NCBI GenBank assembly: GCA_015061465.1
Contig: SUWN01000023.1
Location: forward strand, 1 to 38,787
DNA: 38,787 nucleotides
Origin: Treponema bryantii
Lineage (GTDB): Bacteria; Spirochaetota; Spirochaetia; Treponematales; Treponemataceae
Direction: 5' to 3'
The notes beneath the pieces were generated by a model. The model had not been told where the DNA came from, searched no databases, and saw nothing but the letters and a program-made list of their open reading frames with translations. A program made the position numbers and the translations under genes. Of the stretch, positions 22,706 through 31,520 are shown piece by piece; the first letter of the stretch is position 1; each line of letters opens with the position of its first letter.

Positions 22706-24367
22706 TTAATTTGTTTGAGCAAAATTAATAATTTGCTCAGTTAAAAGTGGAATAAGTTGTTTTTTTCTAGAAACAATATCTTTTAAATAATAAACACTTC
22801 TTTCTTGTTTTGGGAAAGTGATGAATGGCACAAAAGGAGCATCGCACACAATCAAAAGCACGCTTGATAATTGTGTAATATCTGTAACAAGCAATGAAGC
22901 AAACAACGCTTTACGACTTCTGCGTTCAATTTCCAATTCATCAAAGAATTCTTTTTTACGGCTCAAAATTTCGTTTGCATTTCCAACTTCAATCTGACTT
23001 ACAGTATAAACAAATTTTCCTTCTGTATATTCTTTCATATCTTGACGAACAATTTCGCCAGCGTTGCGACTTCCAACACGGCTTCCGGCAAGTAAGATTT
23101 CGTTACCAAGTTCTTTTATATCCAAATCTGTAATGTCAGAAAGATATTCCGCAGTTTCCTTATCAATTTCAGTTGTTGTTGCCGATTGTAAAATCAATGT
23201 ATCAGACAAAATTCCGCACAACAAAATAGAAGCAATTTCTTTTGGCATAGAAACACGTTTTTCGCGGTACAAATTTGCAATCAAAGTTGAAGTAGAACCA
23301 ACTGGTTTATTAATAAATGTGATTGGATATTTTGTAGATAAAGTTCCTATTCTGTGATGGTCTATTACTTCTTGAATCTTGTAATTTTCAATTCCATCTA
23401 CCGCTTGTGAAATTTCATTGTGGTCTACTAAAATCATTTCTACATTTGGTTCTTGCATCAAATCATGTTCGCTAATCAAACCAAGAATTTTATCATCACC
23501 ACTTACAACAGGCAAACATTTACATGGAGAATTTTTTAATTTCTGCTGAATTTTTGAAACGCTGTCGTTTATGTGAACTGGTTTAATATCAGCGTCTGCC
23601 ATTTCTGAAACTGGAGTTGAATAAGCAATAAGCATAGAAGTTGGCGAAGTTGAATATGGACTGATGATTACATCAACCCCATTTTTTTCTGCCAAATCAC
23701 GCAATTCTTTTTTCATTACAAAACCAGATGTAATAATTAAAAGTTTTACTTTTGCGTCAATACACAATTTGTGAATATCATCTCTATCAGAAGCAATAAC
23801 GATAATATTTTCTGTAGCGTGAGCTTCAAGACGTTTTTTAAAAGTTTCGTAAGATGAGGAACCAACCAAAACTGAATATTTACGAATTTTTTCTGCATTG
23901 TCGCTTACAATAATTGGCTGTGCGTTCAAAGTTTTTTGAATCAAAGCGATACTTGTTGGAATTGCAGCCTTTCTATCAGGATTCAAAACTGTCATTACGT
24001 TTTGTGCAAAAACACTGTAATGCATTAAAGAAAGATATTTTCCGTCTTTATCGCAAACAGGAATAACTCTACTGTTAGAAGTTTGCATTTTTCCAATTGC
24101 ATCCCAAACCGAAACATCCTGCTGAACCGCTTCTTCCAAACCTGACATATAATATTCCACTTTTGGAATCATATCTGGTAAATATTTGGGAGGAACAATA
24201 TCGAATTTTCTAAAAATATAATCTGTCTGCGGATTTAAATGTCCCGCTCTTGCTGGAAAATAATTATTAAAACCAAGCAGATTTTTTAACTTTGCATAAG
24301 CAACTGCAGCAACAACTGCGTCTGTATCAGGATTTTTGTGACCTATAATGTAAACTGTTTTATCCAT
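22706..24367 (-). CDS. ppaC: Manganese-dependent inorganic pyrophosphatase with CBS and DRTGG domains
   Basis: A 553-residue family II (DHH) pyrophosphatase that splits diphosphate, with regulatory domains. The DHH metal site is split: IGHKNPDTDAV at residues 8-18, then later MILVDHNEIS and VIDHHRIGT. Between them are a CBS domain (about 70-125), a DRTGG-type segment (about 130-240) and a second CBS domain (about 255-305, CKCLPVVSGDDKILGLISEHDLM). The C-terminal DHHA2 domain ends the protein; SRRKALFASLLV is replaced here by ERRSRKALFASLLVTDI. In studied CBS-PPases adenine nucleotides bind the CBS pair and control activity. No ribosome site; TTGATT-17-TATATT lies upstream with 6 nt to the ATG. 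The OMP gene downstream shares the transcript, although the functions are not obviously linked. Confidence 0.92.
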   Translation of the reverse strand: MDKTVYIIGHKNPDTDAVVAAVAYAKLKNLLGFNNYFPARAGHLNPQTDYIFRKFDIVPPKYLPDMIPKVEYYMSGLEEAVQQDVSVWDAIGKMQTSNSRVIPVCDKDGKYLSLMHYSVFAQNVMTVLNPDRKAAIPTSIALIQKTLNAQPIIVSDNAEKIRKYSVLVGSSSYETFKKRLEAHATENIIVIASDRDDIHKLCIDAKVKLLIITSGFVMKKELRDLAEKNGVDVIISPYSTSPTSMLIAYSTPVSEMADADIKPVHINDSVSKIQQKLKNSPCKCLPVVSGDDKILGLISEHDLMQEPNVEMILVDHNEISQAVDGIENYKIQEVIDHHRIGTLSTKYPITFINKPVGSTSTLIANLYREKRVSMPKEIASILLCGILSDTLILQSATTTEIDKETAEYLSDITDLDIKELGNEILLAGSRVGSRNAGEIVRQDMKEYTEGKFVYTVSQIEVGNANEILSRKKEFFDELEIERRSRKALFASLLVTDITQLSSVLLIVCDAPFVPFITFPKQERSVYYLKDIVSRKKQLIPLLTEQIINFAQTN

Positions 24368-24373
24368 TGTTTT

Positions 24374-24402
24374 AATATAAAACAGTGCTTTTCAAAAATC
24401 AA
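24374..24402 (-). promoter_or_regulatory. Pyrophosphatase promoter, predicted leaderless
   Basis: Minus strand TTGATT (24397-24402), 17 bp, TATATT (24374-24379), then 6 nt to the ATG at 24367. The -35 box overlaps the stop codon of the EamA gene by 4 bp. Confidence 0.7.
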
Positions 24403-25286
24403 CTGTCTTTTTGTTTTTCGCTAGATGAATTAAAACTAAGTAATAATATAGAAACTAATATCGAAATTATTCCAATTATTTTAAAAACAGAAACTTGTTC
24501 TTTCCAAATAAAAAATCCGATTAAAGTTGCAACAAGAGGTTCAACTGTAACTAAAATTGCCGCTTTTCCTGTTTCAAGGCCACTTAATCCTACAGTATAA
24601 AAAATGTAAGGAAGAACTGTACACAAAACAGAGATTCCTACAGAAAATAAAAGTGTTTTTACGTTTATCATTTGTGGGATTTGTGAAATTGAACAAAATG
24701 GAATTATACTGATTGCAGAAAATAAAAAAGTGTAAAATGTAACTGTCAAAGAATCGTATTTTTTTAAAGCGATTCTACTAAAAATTGAGTATAGCGCGTA
24801 ACCAAAACCAGCGCACAATCCTATAAAAAATCCTTTTGCGCTCAATCCTCCTTGTCCGCCAATTCCACTTACCAAAATACAGCCTGCAAACGTCAAAATT
24901 AAAGCAATGATTTTTACAAAAGTGATTTTTTCTTTAAAAAACAAAACTGACATCAACAAAACAAAAATTGGTGAAGTGTACAATAAAATTACAGCAACTG
25001 ACGCGCCACTTTCCAAGATTGTATAAAAATAACAAAGTGAAAAAAAAGTAAGACTGATTACGCCAGTTCCTAAAAACATCCAAATATCTTTTAAGTTGAT
25101 TTTTAATAAATTTTTATCTTTTATGAACAAAAAAATCGCCATAAAAAAGCTTGAAAACAAACCGCGAATAAACATCACTTGCAGAGCAGAAAAACCAGCA
25201 GCGTAAAGCCCCTTTAAAAAAATGCTAATTATTCCCCAAAGAATTCCAGCTAAAATTGCGCACATTGAATAAAACGATGATTTCAT
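24399..25286 (-). CDS. EamA/DMT-family membrane transporter
   Basis: A 295-residue inner-membrane exporter of the drug/metabolite transporter superfamily. It shows ten hydrophobic helices arranged as two repeats of five. The first repeat includes AILAGILWGIISIFLKGL, VMFIRGLFSSFFMAIFLF, YTSPIFVLLMSVLFFKEKI and IIALILTFAGCILVS. The second repeats the pattern: GLCAGFGYALYSIFSRIAL, VTFYTFLFSAISIIPF, ILVTVEPLVATLIGFFIWKEQV and IIGIISILVSILLL. The EPLVATLIGF element of EamA is clear. The substrate (metabolite or amino acid) is not inferable. No ribosome site; TATAGT (25293-25298) is 6 nt before the ATG, and the divergent dgt gene starts 46 bp away, so the two share one small promoter region. Confidence 0.85.
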   Translation of the reverse strand: MKSSFYSMCAILAGILWGIISIFLKGLYAAGFSALQVMFIRGLFSSFFMAIFLFIKDKNLLKINLKDIWMFLGTGVISLTFFSLCYFYTILESGASVAVILLYTSPIFVLLMSVLFFKEKITFVKIIALILTFAGCILVSGIGGQGGLSAKGFFIGLCAGFGYALYSIFSRIALKKYDSLTVTFYTFLFSAISIIPFCSISQIPQMINVKTLLFSVGISVLCTVLPYIFYTVGLSGLETGKAAILVTVEPLVATLIGFFIWKEQVSVFKIIGIISILVSILLLSFNSSSEKQKDS

Positions 25287-25331
25287 AAAAAAACTATACC
25301 ATATTTTTAAAAATCGATGTATCCTTAAATT

Positions 25332-26618
25332 ATGAAAAATTCTTTTTTTAATGAACGTTGTGATGAAAATTCACCTAAATGGAAACAAGCCACAAACAGA
25401 GAAATTGAATTATACCAAAGAAATAACGATATTCGTTCTCCTTTTGAACGTGATTACACTAGATTGCTTCATTGTCAGGCTTACCGAAGATTAAAACACA
25501 AAACTCAAGTTTTTTTTGCTCCACATAACGACCATATTTGTACAAGAATGGAACACGTAAGTCACGTTGCTTCTGTTGCTTCTACAATTGCAAAACATTT
25601 GGGATTAAACGAGCAATTGGCAAGTGCAATTGCTTTGGGACACGATATTGGACACGCACCTTTTGGTCATCACGGTGAAGATTGCTTGAATAAACTTTTA
25701 GAACAAAAAGAAGGATTTAACGCTCCCAAAAAATTCTGGCACGAAAGAAACAGTTTATTTTTTGCAGATTATATAGAAACTTTACAAGACCCAAGCGGCG
25801 TGGAACAACCTTTAAATTTAACTTACGCGGTTCGAGATGGATTAATTTGTCATTGTGGCGAAATTGACCAGCAAGGAATAAAACCACGCGCAGAAGATAT
25901 TGATTTGTATTCAATAAAACGCCCCGGATTAATTCAGCCATTTACATGGGAAGGTTGCGTTGTAAAAATTGCAGACAAAATTGCATATCTTGGACGCGAT
26001 ATAGAAGACGCTCGTCAATATCACATTCTAGACATGGCATCTTACAGACAATTAAGAGAAATTGTGGGCTCAACACTCGGATTTGAAAAAAAAGGCGCAC
26101 GTGCTTTGCGAAGTGGAAAAGCAGTAAACACAACCGTTTTAATAAACGACTTAATCGTAGATTTGTGCGAACAGAGTTCTCCAGAAAAAGGAATTTGTTT
26201 TTCTGATGAATATTTCAAATTCATTTTAGAATTAAAGAAATTTAATTTTGCAAATATTTACAATCATTGGCGATTACAGGAATTTCAGATTTACGCAGAA
26301 AACATCATAAAAACAATTTTTAGAACTTTGAAAAAAACACAAATGTACGTACAAACTGGTCGTGCTTCACAAGTTCTAAAATTATATCCTAAATTATGTA
26401 GCACCTTTGAAGATTGGCTTATTAAACATTCGAACTACAAACATTTTTCGCCAGAAAAACACAGTTTTGTAGATAAGAAAGCAATTTTACGTTACAACAC
26501 ACCGCAAATTTTTGACATAACAGATGAAGACTCATACACAAAATGTATAATCGAATTTATTTCTGGAATGACAGACCAATTTGCAATTCAAGTTTACGAA
26601 GAAATAATTACTTTCTAA
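25332..26618 (+). CDS. dgt: Deoxyguanosinetriphosphate triphosphohydrolase-like HD protein
   Basis: A 428-residue HD-domain dNTPase that removes triphosphate from deoxynucleotides. Features: ERDYTRLLHCQAYRRLKHKTQVF and TRMEHVSHVASVAS near residues 37-85 hold the first metal ligands. ALGHDIGHAPFGHHGED (about 97-113) gives the HD pair, and CVVKIADKIAYLGRDIEDA (about 212-230) holds the last Asp. Length and motif order match the shorter dgt type. It is cytoplasmic. The start has TATCCT (25320-25325) 6 nt before it and no Shine-Dalgarno. Its 3' end overlaps the convergent EAL gene by 11 bp. Confidence 0.9.
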   Translation: MKNSFFNERCDENSPKWKQATNREIELYQRNNDIRSPFERDYTRLLHCQAYRRLKHKTQVFFAPHNDHICTRMEHVSHVASVASTIAKHLGLNEQLASAIALGHDIGHAPFGHHGEDCLNKLLEQKEGFNAPKKFWHERNSLFFADYIETLQDPSGVEQPLNLTYAVRDGLICHCGEIDQQGIKPRAEDIDLYSIKRPGLIQPFTWEGCVVKIADKIAYLGRDIEDARQYHILDMASYRQLREIVGSTLGFEKKGARALRSGKAVNTTVLINDLIVDLCEQSSPEKGICFSDEYFKFILELKKFNFANIYNHWRLQEFQIYAENIIKTIFRTLKKTQMYVQTGRASQVLKLYPKLCSTFEDWLIKHSNYKHFSPEKHSFVDKKAILRYNTPQIFDITDEDSYTKCIIEFISGMTDQFAIQVYEEIITF

Positions 26619-28521
26619 GAAGTTCCAAACATTCATTTGCAGGAAGCGGACGACTGTACAAAAATCCTTGTATAAAATCCGCACCTGCTGATTTTACAAG
26701 GTTATTTTGAACTTCTGTTTCTACACCTTCCACAAGAATCTGTAAATTTGCGCCTTTGAATGTACTAATCAAATTTGAAACGAGATTTACATTTCTAGAA
26801 CTTTCTTCCATCATCAAAACTAACGAACGATCCATTTTTACAGTAGAAAATGGTAATGCAATCACGTTTGCTAAATTTGAATATCCAGTGCCAAAATCAT
26901 CCAAATAAAATTTTACGCCTTTTTGCGATAATTCTGTGATATTTTTAAAAATTGGTTCAAAATTTTCTATGAATACACTTTCTGTAAGTTCAATAATGAT
27001 ATTTGAAGGCGCAAGATTGAATCGTTCAATTGTGTTCATAATTTTTTTAACAATATTTGGAGCTGCAATCTGATTAACAGAAAAGTTGATTGAAACCGCA
27101 TTCACTACATCTTTATTATCACAGATGAATTTACAAACTTTTTCAAAAGCAACATCGCCCAATTGTTCAATTAAACCTTTACTTTCAGCAACTTCAACAA
27201 AATCAACTGGAGAAATATGACCACGTTCTGTATCACGCAATCTAGAAAGCGCTTCCATATAAACAAAACGATTTTCTTTTAACGAATAAATTGGTTGGTA
27301 ATAAACTTGAAATTGTTTGCTCGAAAGATTTAATTCACGTTTTAAAATATCAAAAATAAATTTTTTATATTCCAAATCTCTCAAAACATTTTCGTTACAA
27401 GTAAGCAAAGATTTATCACCTGTAGATTTAGCACGCAACAACAAATTGTTGATAATTTCCATTATGCTATTGTAATTTTTTTCACCTTCATCAAATTCCA
27501 TTGCCGCCTGATAAATTTCCATAGGAACAGGAATTTCTAAAACTCTATCTTCGTTTAATTCCTGAAAGAAATGTTGGAATTCTGGAATTTTAGGTGTTAA
27601 TTCATCAAAAGATTTTACAACAGCACAAAATCTGTTTGTTGTAGGATGATATACAAACACACCTAATTCTTTTTGAAGTTTTCTGGCAATTTTTAATAAA
27701 ACATTATTCAACTGATAACTTGTTAAGTGATTTTGAATAAAAGACAAATTATCTATGGATAGAATATACACAACACCTTTATTCTTTTTTAAAGTCAATT
27801 GTTTCTGAAGGGTATGTTCTGTAAAAAGCCCTGTCGTTAAATCAACTTTTAACATATCAGATTGAATTGTTATATAAGAAACTAAAACCGCAGAAAAAGT
27901 TGCAATTCCAGTTAATAAGATTCTTGGGAAAATGAATTGTACTGCAATAATAGCAAACGCAATTATTGGATAAACCATAAATGTAATAAACACTCTTTTT
28001 GCCATGTATTTTCTGTTAAAAATAGCAAATAAAAGGGTTGTAAAAATATATGCTCCAGCCATAATGTACGTAATGTTTTTTAAAGGACCTTTTACATATC
28101 CAGCTTCAGCAGTATGTTTAAAAACCCAACCCGTATGAGTATTTAGTAACAAAATGATTATGTAAATAACAAAAGAAACGCCAGGAATAATATATCCCCA
28201 TTTGGAACGTTTACGATTCACATATGATAATTCATAAGCGTAATGTGTCATGAAAAATGGAGTTGCTAACAAAAACAAAAAGTGGATTGTAGTTACTATT
28301 GTTGAAACCCAAATAGGAACAATTTCATGATTAGAAATACAAATAACGCTAATAATATTAAAAAAAGAAGCAGCAAAAGAAGAAATGGAGCTGTACAAGA
28401 AAAAACGATGACTTCGTTCATACGGAGAGAATGTTGCAAAAATATTGTAACACATTACAGCCGCAAAAATACAAACAGAAATCTCACCTAAGATGTAATA
28501 ATCCAAAGTCGCTAAAGACAT
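26608..28521 (-). CDS. Membrane-bound EAL-domain cyclic-di-GMP phosphodiesterase with degenerate GGDEF
   Basis: A 637-residue enzyme that hydrolyses c-di-GMP. Residues 1-220 hold about seven membrane helices (a 7TM-type sensor). A GGDEF-like domain follows (about 225-365), where the signature loop is replaced (NRFCAVVKSFDEL), so it is no cyclase and may bind nucleotide. The C-terminal EAL domain (about 385-637) is complete: MEALSRLRDTERG (EAL), SINFSVNQIAAPNI, IELTESVF, KFYLDDFGTGYSN, TVKMDRSLV, ILVEGVETEVQ and GFLYSRPLP. These include the metal and substrate residues, so activity is expected. GGAG sits 4 nt before the ATG. It is convergent with dgt, overlapping by 11 bp. Confidence 0.92.
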   Translation of the reverse strand: MSLATLDYYILGEISVCIFAAVMCYNIFATFSPYERSHRFFLYSSISSFAASFFNIISVICISNHEIVPIWVSTIVTTIHFLFLLATPFFMTHYAYELSYVNRKRSKWGYIIPGVSFVIYIIILLLNTHTGWVFKHTAEAGYVKGPLKNITYIMAGAYIFTTLLFAIFNRKYMAKRVFITFMVYPIIAFAIIAVQFIFPRILLTGIATFSAVLVSYITIQSDMLKVDLTTGLFTEHTLQKQLTLKKNKGVVYILSIDNLSFIQNHLTSYQLNNVLLKIARKLQKELGVFVYHPTTNRFCAVVKSFDELTPKIPEFQHFFQELNEDRVLEIPVPMEIYQAAMEFDEGEKNYNSIMEIINNLLLRAKSTGDKSLLTCNENVLRDLEYKKFIFDILKRELNLSSKQFQVYYQPIYSLKENRFVYMEALSRLRDTERGHISPVDFVEVAESKGLIEQLGDVAFEKVCKFICDNKDVVNAVSINFSVNQIAAPNIVKKIMNTIERFNLAPSNIIIELTESVFIENFEPIFKNITELSQKGVKFYLDDFGTGYSNLANVIALPFSTVKMDRSLVLMMEESSRNVNLVSNLISTFKGANLQILVEGVETEVQNNLVKSAGADFIQGFLYSRPLPANECLELLRK

Positions 28522-28550
28522 ACAACTCCTTTTTTAAGGGATTCGTTTAC

Positions 28551-28820
28551 TTATACCCTATGCATTGCACTAAAAACCCTTTCACTCATAATGTTAATTT
28601 CAACACCCATTTCTGTTGCCTGATTTTCCATATTTTTTCTTAATTCATCAATAGAAATGTCTGAATTTTCAAGGTCTACCATCATCATCATTACAAAATT
28701 ACCAGACAAAATAGTTTGTGTAATATCTGCAATATTAATTTTATGTTCACATAAAAAGTTTGAAACTTTTGCAATAATTCCTACTTTATCACTTCCAACA
28801 ACTGTTATAATCGCATTCAT
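28551..28820 (-). CDS. ACT-domain protein (UPF0237-like)
   Basis: An 89-residue small protein that is a single ACT fold: NAIITVVGSDKVGIIAKVSNF at the N-terminus is the classic ligand-binding strand-helix, followed by INIADITQTILSG, MMMMVDLENSDISIDELRKN and a C-terminal EINIMSERVFSAMHR. Such single ACT proteins (UPF0237/YkkB-like, gcvR-like) probably bind an amino acid. It lies 21 bp before the stop-side of the carbamoyltransferase gene on the same strand, suggesting co-transcription, and could sense an amino acid related to arginine metabolism, which is inference. AAAGGTG upstream is a plausible ribosome site. Confidence 0.85.
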   Translation of the reverse strand: MNAIITVVGSDKVGIIAKVSNFLCEHKINIADITQTILSGNFVMMMMVDLENSDISIDELRKNMENQATEMGVEINIMSERVFSAMHRV

Positions 28821-28841
28821 TTTTTTATTCCCACCTTTTTA

Positions 28842-29840
28842 TTAAAAATTATTTCCCAATGTTGCTGCAATTACAGCTTTTATAGTATGCATTCTATTTT
28901 CAGCTTCGTCAAAAACTACAGATTGAGCTGATTCAAAAACGTCATCAGTAACTTCCATTGCAGTTAAACCGAATTTTTCGCCAACTTCTTTACCAATTTT
29001 TGTTTCCAAATTATGAAATGAAGGTAAATCGTGCATAAAAATTGCTGTTGGTTTTGCTTTTTTCATTACATCGGCATTTACTTGATATGGTTTTAAATCT
29101 GCAATACGTTCTGCCCAAACTTCGTCAGGTTCACCCATACTTACCCAAACATCTGTGTAAATTACATCAGCATCTTTACAAGCAACATCGATATCTTCTG
29201 TAAGAGTGATTGAACCACCGCTTTGTTTACACCAATCGTTACATTCAGAAACTAAACTTTGAGCAGGGAAATATTTTTGTGGACCACAAATTACTAAATC
29301 CAAGCCCAATTTAGAACAAACGATACAAAGTGAATTTCCAATATTGAATCTTGCATCCCCAAAGTATACAAGTTTGATTCCTTTTAATTTTCCAAATTTT
29401 TCGCGAATTGTAAGCATATCAGCAAGCATTTGTGTTGGATGATATTCATCAGTTAAACCATTCCACACAACAACGCCAGAATATTTTGCCAAATCTTCTA
29501 CAATCTGCTGACCGTAACCGCGGTATTCAATTCCGTCAAACATTCTGCCCAAAACACGAGCCGAATCAGCAATGCTTTCTTTTTTTCCGATTTGCGAACC
29601 TTCTGCCAAATAAGTTGTACAAATTCCCAAATCATGGGCAGCAACTTCAAAAGCACAACGAGTACGAGTACTTGTTTTTTCAAAAATCAAAGCAATATTT
29701 TTTCCACGATGAATATCAACAGGAATTCCTTTCTTTTTCTTTTCTTTTAAATCAGCAGCTAAATCAAGCATAAAAGAAATTTCTTCCGAAGAAAAATCTT
29801 TTAATGTAAGAAAATTGCGTCCTTTTAAATCACAAGCCAT
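28842..29840 (-). CDS. argF: Ornithine carbamoyltransferase (variant HDLP motif)
   Basis: A 332-residue carbamoyltransferase joining ornithine and carbamoyl phosphate to citrulline, or the reverse in arginine breakdown. Motifs: carbamoyl-phosphate loop STRTR (residues 57-61), [24 protein letters not shown] (134-137), [12 protein letters not shown] and [12 protein letters not shown] (about 229-240). The ornithine-contact motif normally reads HCLP but here is HDLP (270-273), followed by [10 protein letters not shown]. This is a substitution of the conserved cysteine, so true substrate should be treated with caution (ornithine or another diamine). The start at 29840 is set by GAGGTG before the ATG (MACDLKGRN); a longer frame to 29906 lacks that site. 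Catabolic versus biosynthetic direction is not decidable here. Confidence 0.87.
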   Translation of the reverse strand: MACDLKGRNFLTLKDFSSEEISFMLDLAADLKEKKKKGIPVDIHRGKNIALIFEKTSTRTRCAFEVAAHDLGICTTYLAEGSQIGKKESIADSARVLGRMFDGIEYRGYGQQIVEDLAKYSGVVVWNGLTDEYHPTQMLADMLTIREKFGKLKGIKLVYFGDARFNIGNSLCIVCSKLGLDLVICGPQKYFPAQSLVSECNDWCKQSGGSITLTEDIDVACKDADVIYTDVWVSMGEPDEVWAERIADLKPYQVNADVMKKAKPTAIFMHDLPSFHNLETKIGKEVGEKFGLTAMEVTDDVFESAQSVVFDEAENRMHTIKAVIAATLGNNF

Positions 29841-29908
29841 AAAGCACCTCGTTGCATTTTTAATAGATAGCATTATACAAAAAAAACAAAAACATATCCA
29901 CACCATAA

Positions 29909-29953
29909 AAAAAATGGCTGTCTAAAAAAATTCTTATTAGACAGCCATTTTTA
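29909..29953. terminator. Bidirectional terminator between GH43 and the carbamoyltransferase gene
   Basis: A 14-bp perfect stem (29912-29925 / 29937-29950) around TGGCTGTCTAA, with A- and T-runs on both sides, lies downstream of the GH43 gene on the minus strand. Confidence 0.85.
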
Positions 29954-30012
29954 TTTGCACATAGAAATTACATCCGTAATCTCAAATCCATGATTTTTTT
30001 TCATTCTGCATT

Positions 30013-30080
30013 AGTGAGCAACGTTAGTTGCGAACAAATCCGTGTGGCGCTCAATTCTTGATTATTTCACATTGCTCACA
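30013..30080. repeat. Repeat element GTGAGCAACGTT-GTTGCGAACAAATCCGTG, copy 1
   Basis: Bases 30013-30025 and 30027-30048 match 38426-38438 and 38461-38482 exactly. GTGAGCAA (30014-30021) also pairs with TTGCTCAC (30072-30079), closing a hairpin of 66 nt. It lies after the GH43 stop, before the terminator on the minus strand. Confidence 0.75.
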
Positions 30081-30092
30081 ACACAAAACAAA

Positions 30093-31508
30093 CTATAGCA
30101 ATTCAAATTCCAACAAACTACAATTTCCGTCGCCTTTAAAAGTAAAATATAAAGCTGAAATTCCATCTGGAATATTTACTTCGGCTGTGTTTTCTGTCCA
30201 GAAGTTTGTGAATTCAACTGGAATTTTTCCGTAAACTTCGCCGTCCCATTTAGTTTTTACTTCAAAATATCCGTTTGCATAACCACGAGTTTTTATTTTG
30301 ATTTGTTTTACGTTTTTCATATCAAAATATTTAAAACCAATTGTTGTATTTTTTGTGATTTCAGCAACGTATGAAGGAACTTCATCCCCGTCTCGTCCGT
30401 CTGTTGTAACACGAGGTTGGTTTGGAGTTCCAACGTACATTGAAGGTTTGTCTGTAAACAAATGACATGCAATATGAGCTGGATAAACACCTTTTGAAAC
30501 AAGTGGTCCGCCATTTAATCCGCAAGAAGTAATTTCTACTTGAGGAATTGATCCATCTTCAAGAATTTTAATTTTTTCTGCACAACCTTGTCTTGAATAC
30601 CAGTTCCCGTTTGTCTGACGATGATAGAATATGTACCAATCGTCACCAATTTTTTCTATACTTCCGTGATTATTCGCCCCGTAAGCTGTTGGCATATCAG
30701 CTGGTTTGTATGAATCAATGTGTAAATCACAATTACTAACAATTACGCCTCCATAAGTAAATGGACCGAGAGGAGAATCACTTGTTGCGTAACAAAGTTC
30801 GTGCATTACAATAGAAGAATAAATAAAATAATATTTTCCGTTTGCTTTTCTAATAGAAGCTGCTTCAAAATATTCGTGATCAGCAAATCCTTTGAAATTT
30901 TCATTTGGACTATTCAAACTGTATTCACAAGAAGGAACAATTGTTTGAGGTTCTTCTATTATAGTAAGCATATCTTTGTCTAAAATACAAACTCTCGCAC
31001 CAGAACGTGATTTATCTCCACGAGCACAAAATCCTGTGTAAAGATAAGTTTTATCGCCTTCTGTAATTACGCCCGGATCAAATTGAGGTTCATCGCCTGC
31101 TCTTTCTCCAAGTTTTGTTCCATCTTGATGTTTTACATATCCGTAGAATTCATATTTTCCAGCAGGAGTGTCACAAACAGCAACTGAAACGCAACTTACT
31201 TTATCCAAAGCATAATACAAATAATATCTACCATCTGGACCTTGTGTTACATCTGGCGCGTACAAACACATATTTCCTTTATTATTTAAAGGGTCAGCTG
31301 TTCGAGGATAAATCACACCTTCATAATGCCACGAAGTTAAATCATCTACAGGCGCAGAATAACAAACATAGTCACCAATACAAAAAACCCAACCGTGAGC
31401 AATATCGTGTGACCCATAAACATAAACTCGATCACCAAAAACGTGAGGTTCGCCATCAGGAATATATTCCCAACTTGGTAAATATGGATTAAAAATCTGT
31501 TTTTTCAT
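30093..31508 (-). CDS. Glycoside hydrolase family 43 (xylosidase/arabinofuranosidase-like) with C-terminal CBM6-like domain
   Basis: A 471-residue enzyme with the five-bladed GH43 propeller (residues 1-330) and a carbohydrate-binding-like C-terminal domain (from about 385; ITKNTTIGFKYFDMKNVKQI ... LYFTFKGDGNCSLLEFELL). Expected catalytic residues: the base Asp in YIPDGEPHVFGDRVYVYGSHD, the modulator Asp in APDVTQGPDGRYYLYYA, and the acid Glu in EYFEAASIRKANGKYYFIYSS. No signal peptide is present, so it acts on imported oligosaccharides in the cytoplasm. Substrate (xylan- or arabinan-derived) is inference from family. The start at 31508 (MKKQIFNPYLP) is set by GGAGA 5 nt before it. The esterase gene ends 12 bp upstream on the same strand, so both are co-transcribed. 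Confidence 0.88.
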   Translation of the reverse strand: MKKQIFNPYLPSWEYIPDGEPHVFGDRVYVYGSHDIAHGWVFCIGDYVCYSAPVDDLTSWHYEGVIYPRTADPLNNKGNMCLYAPDVTQGPDGRYYLYYALDKVSCVSVAVCDTPAGKYEFYGYVKHQDGTKLGERAGDEPQFDPGVITEGDKTYLYTGFCARGDKSRSGARVCILDKDMLTIIEEPQTIVPSCEYSLNSPNENFKGFADHEYFEAASIRKANGKYYFIYSSIVMHELCYATSDSPLGPFTYGGVIVSNCDLHIDSYKPADMPTAYGANNHGSIEKIGDDWYIFYHRQTNGNWYSRQGCAEKIKILEDGSIPQVEITSCGLNGGPLVSKGVYPAHIACHLFTDKPSMYVGTPNQPRVTTDGRDGDEVPSYVAEITKNTTIGFKYFDMKNVKQIKIKTRGYANGYFEVKTKWDGEVYGKIPVEFTNFWTENTAEVNIPDGISALYFTFKGDGNCSLLEFELL

Positions 31509-31520
31509 AAAAATCTCCAA

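Noticed and set aside
30000..30090. Possible tRNA or riboswitch in the GH43 3' region
   Set aside because: No cloverleaf or T-loop motif; explained by the duplicated GTGAGCAACGTT element.
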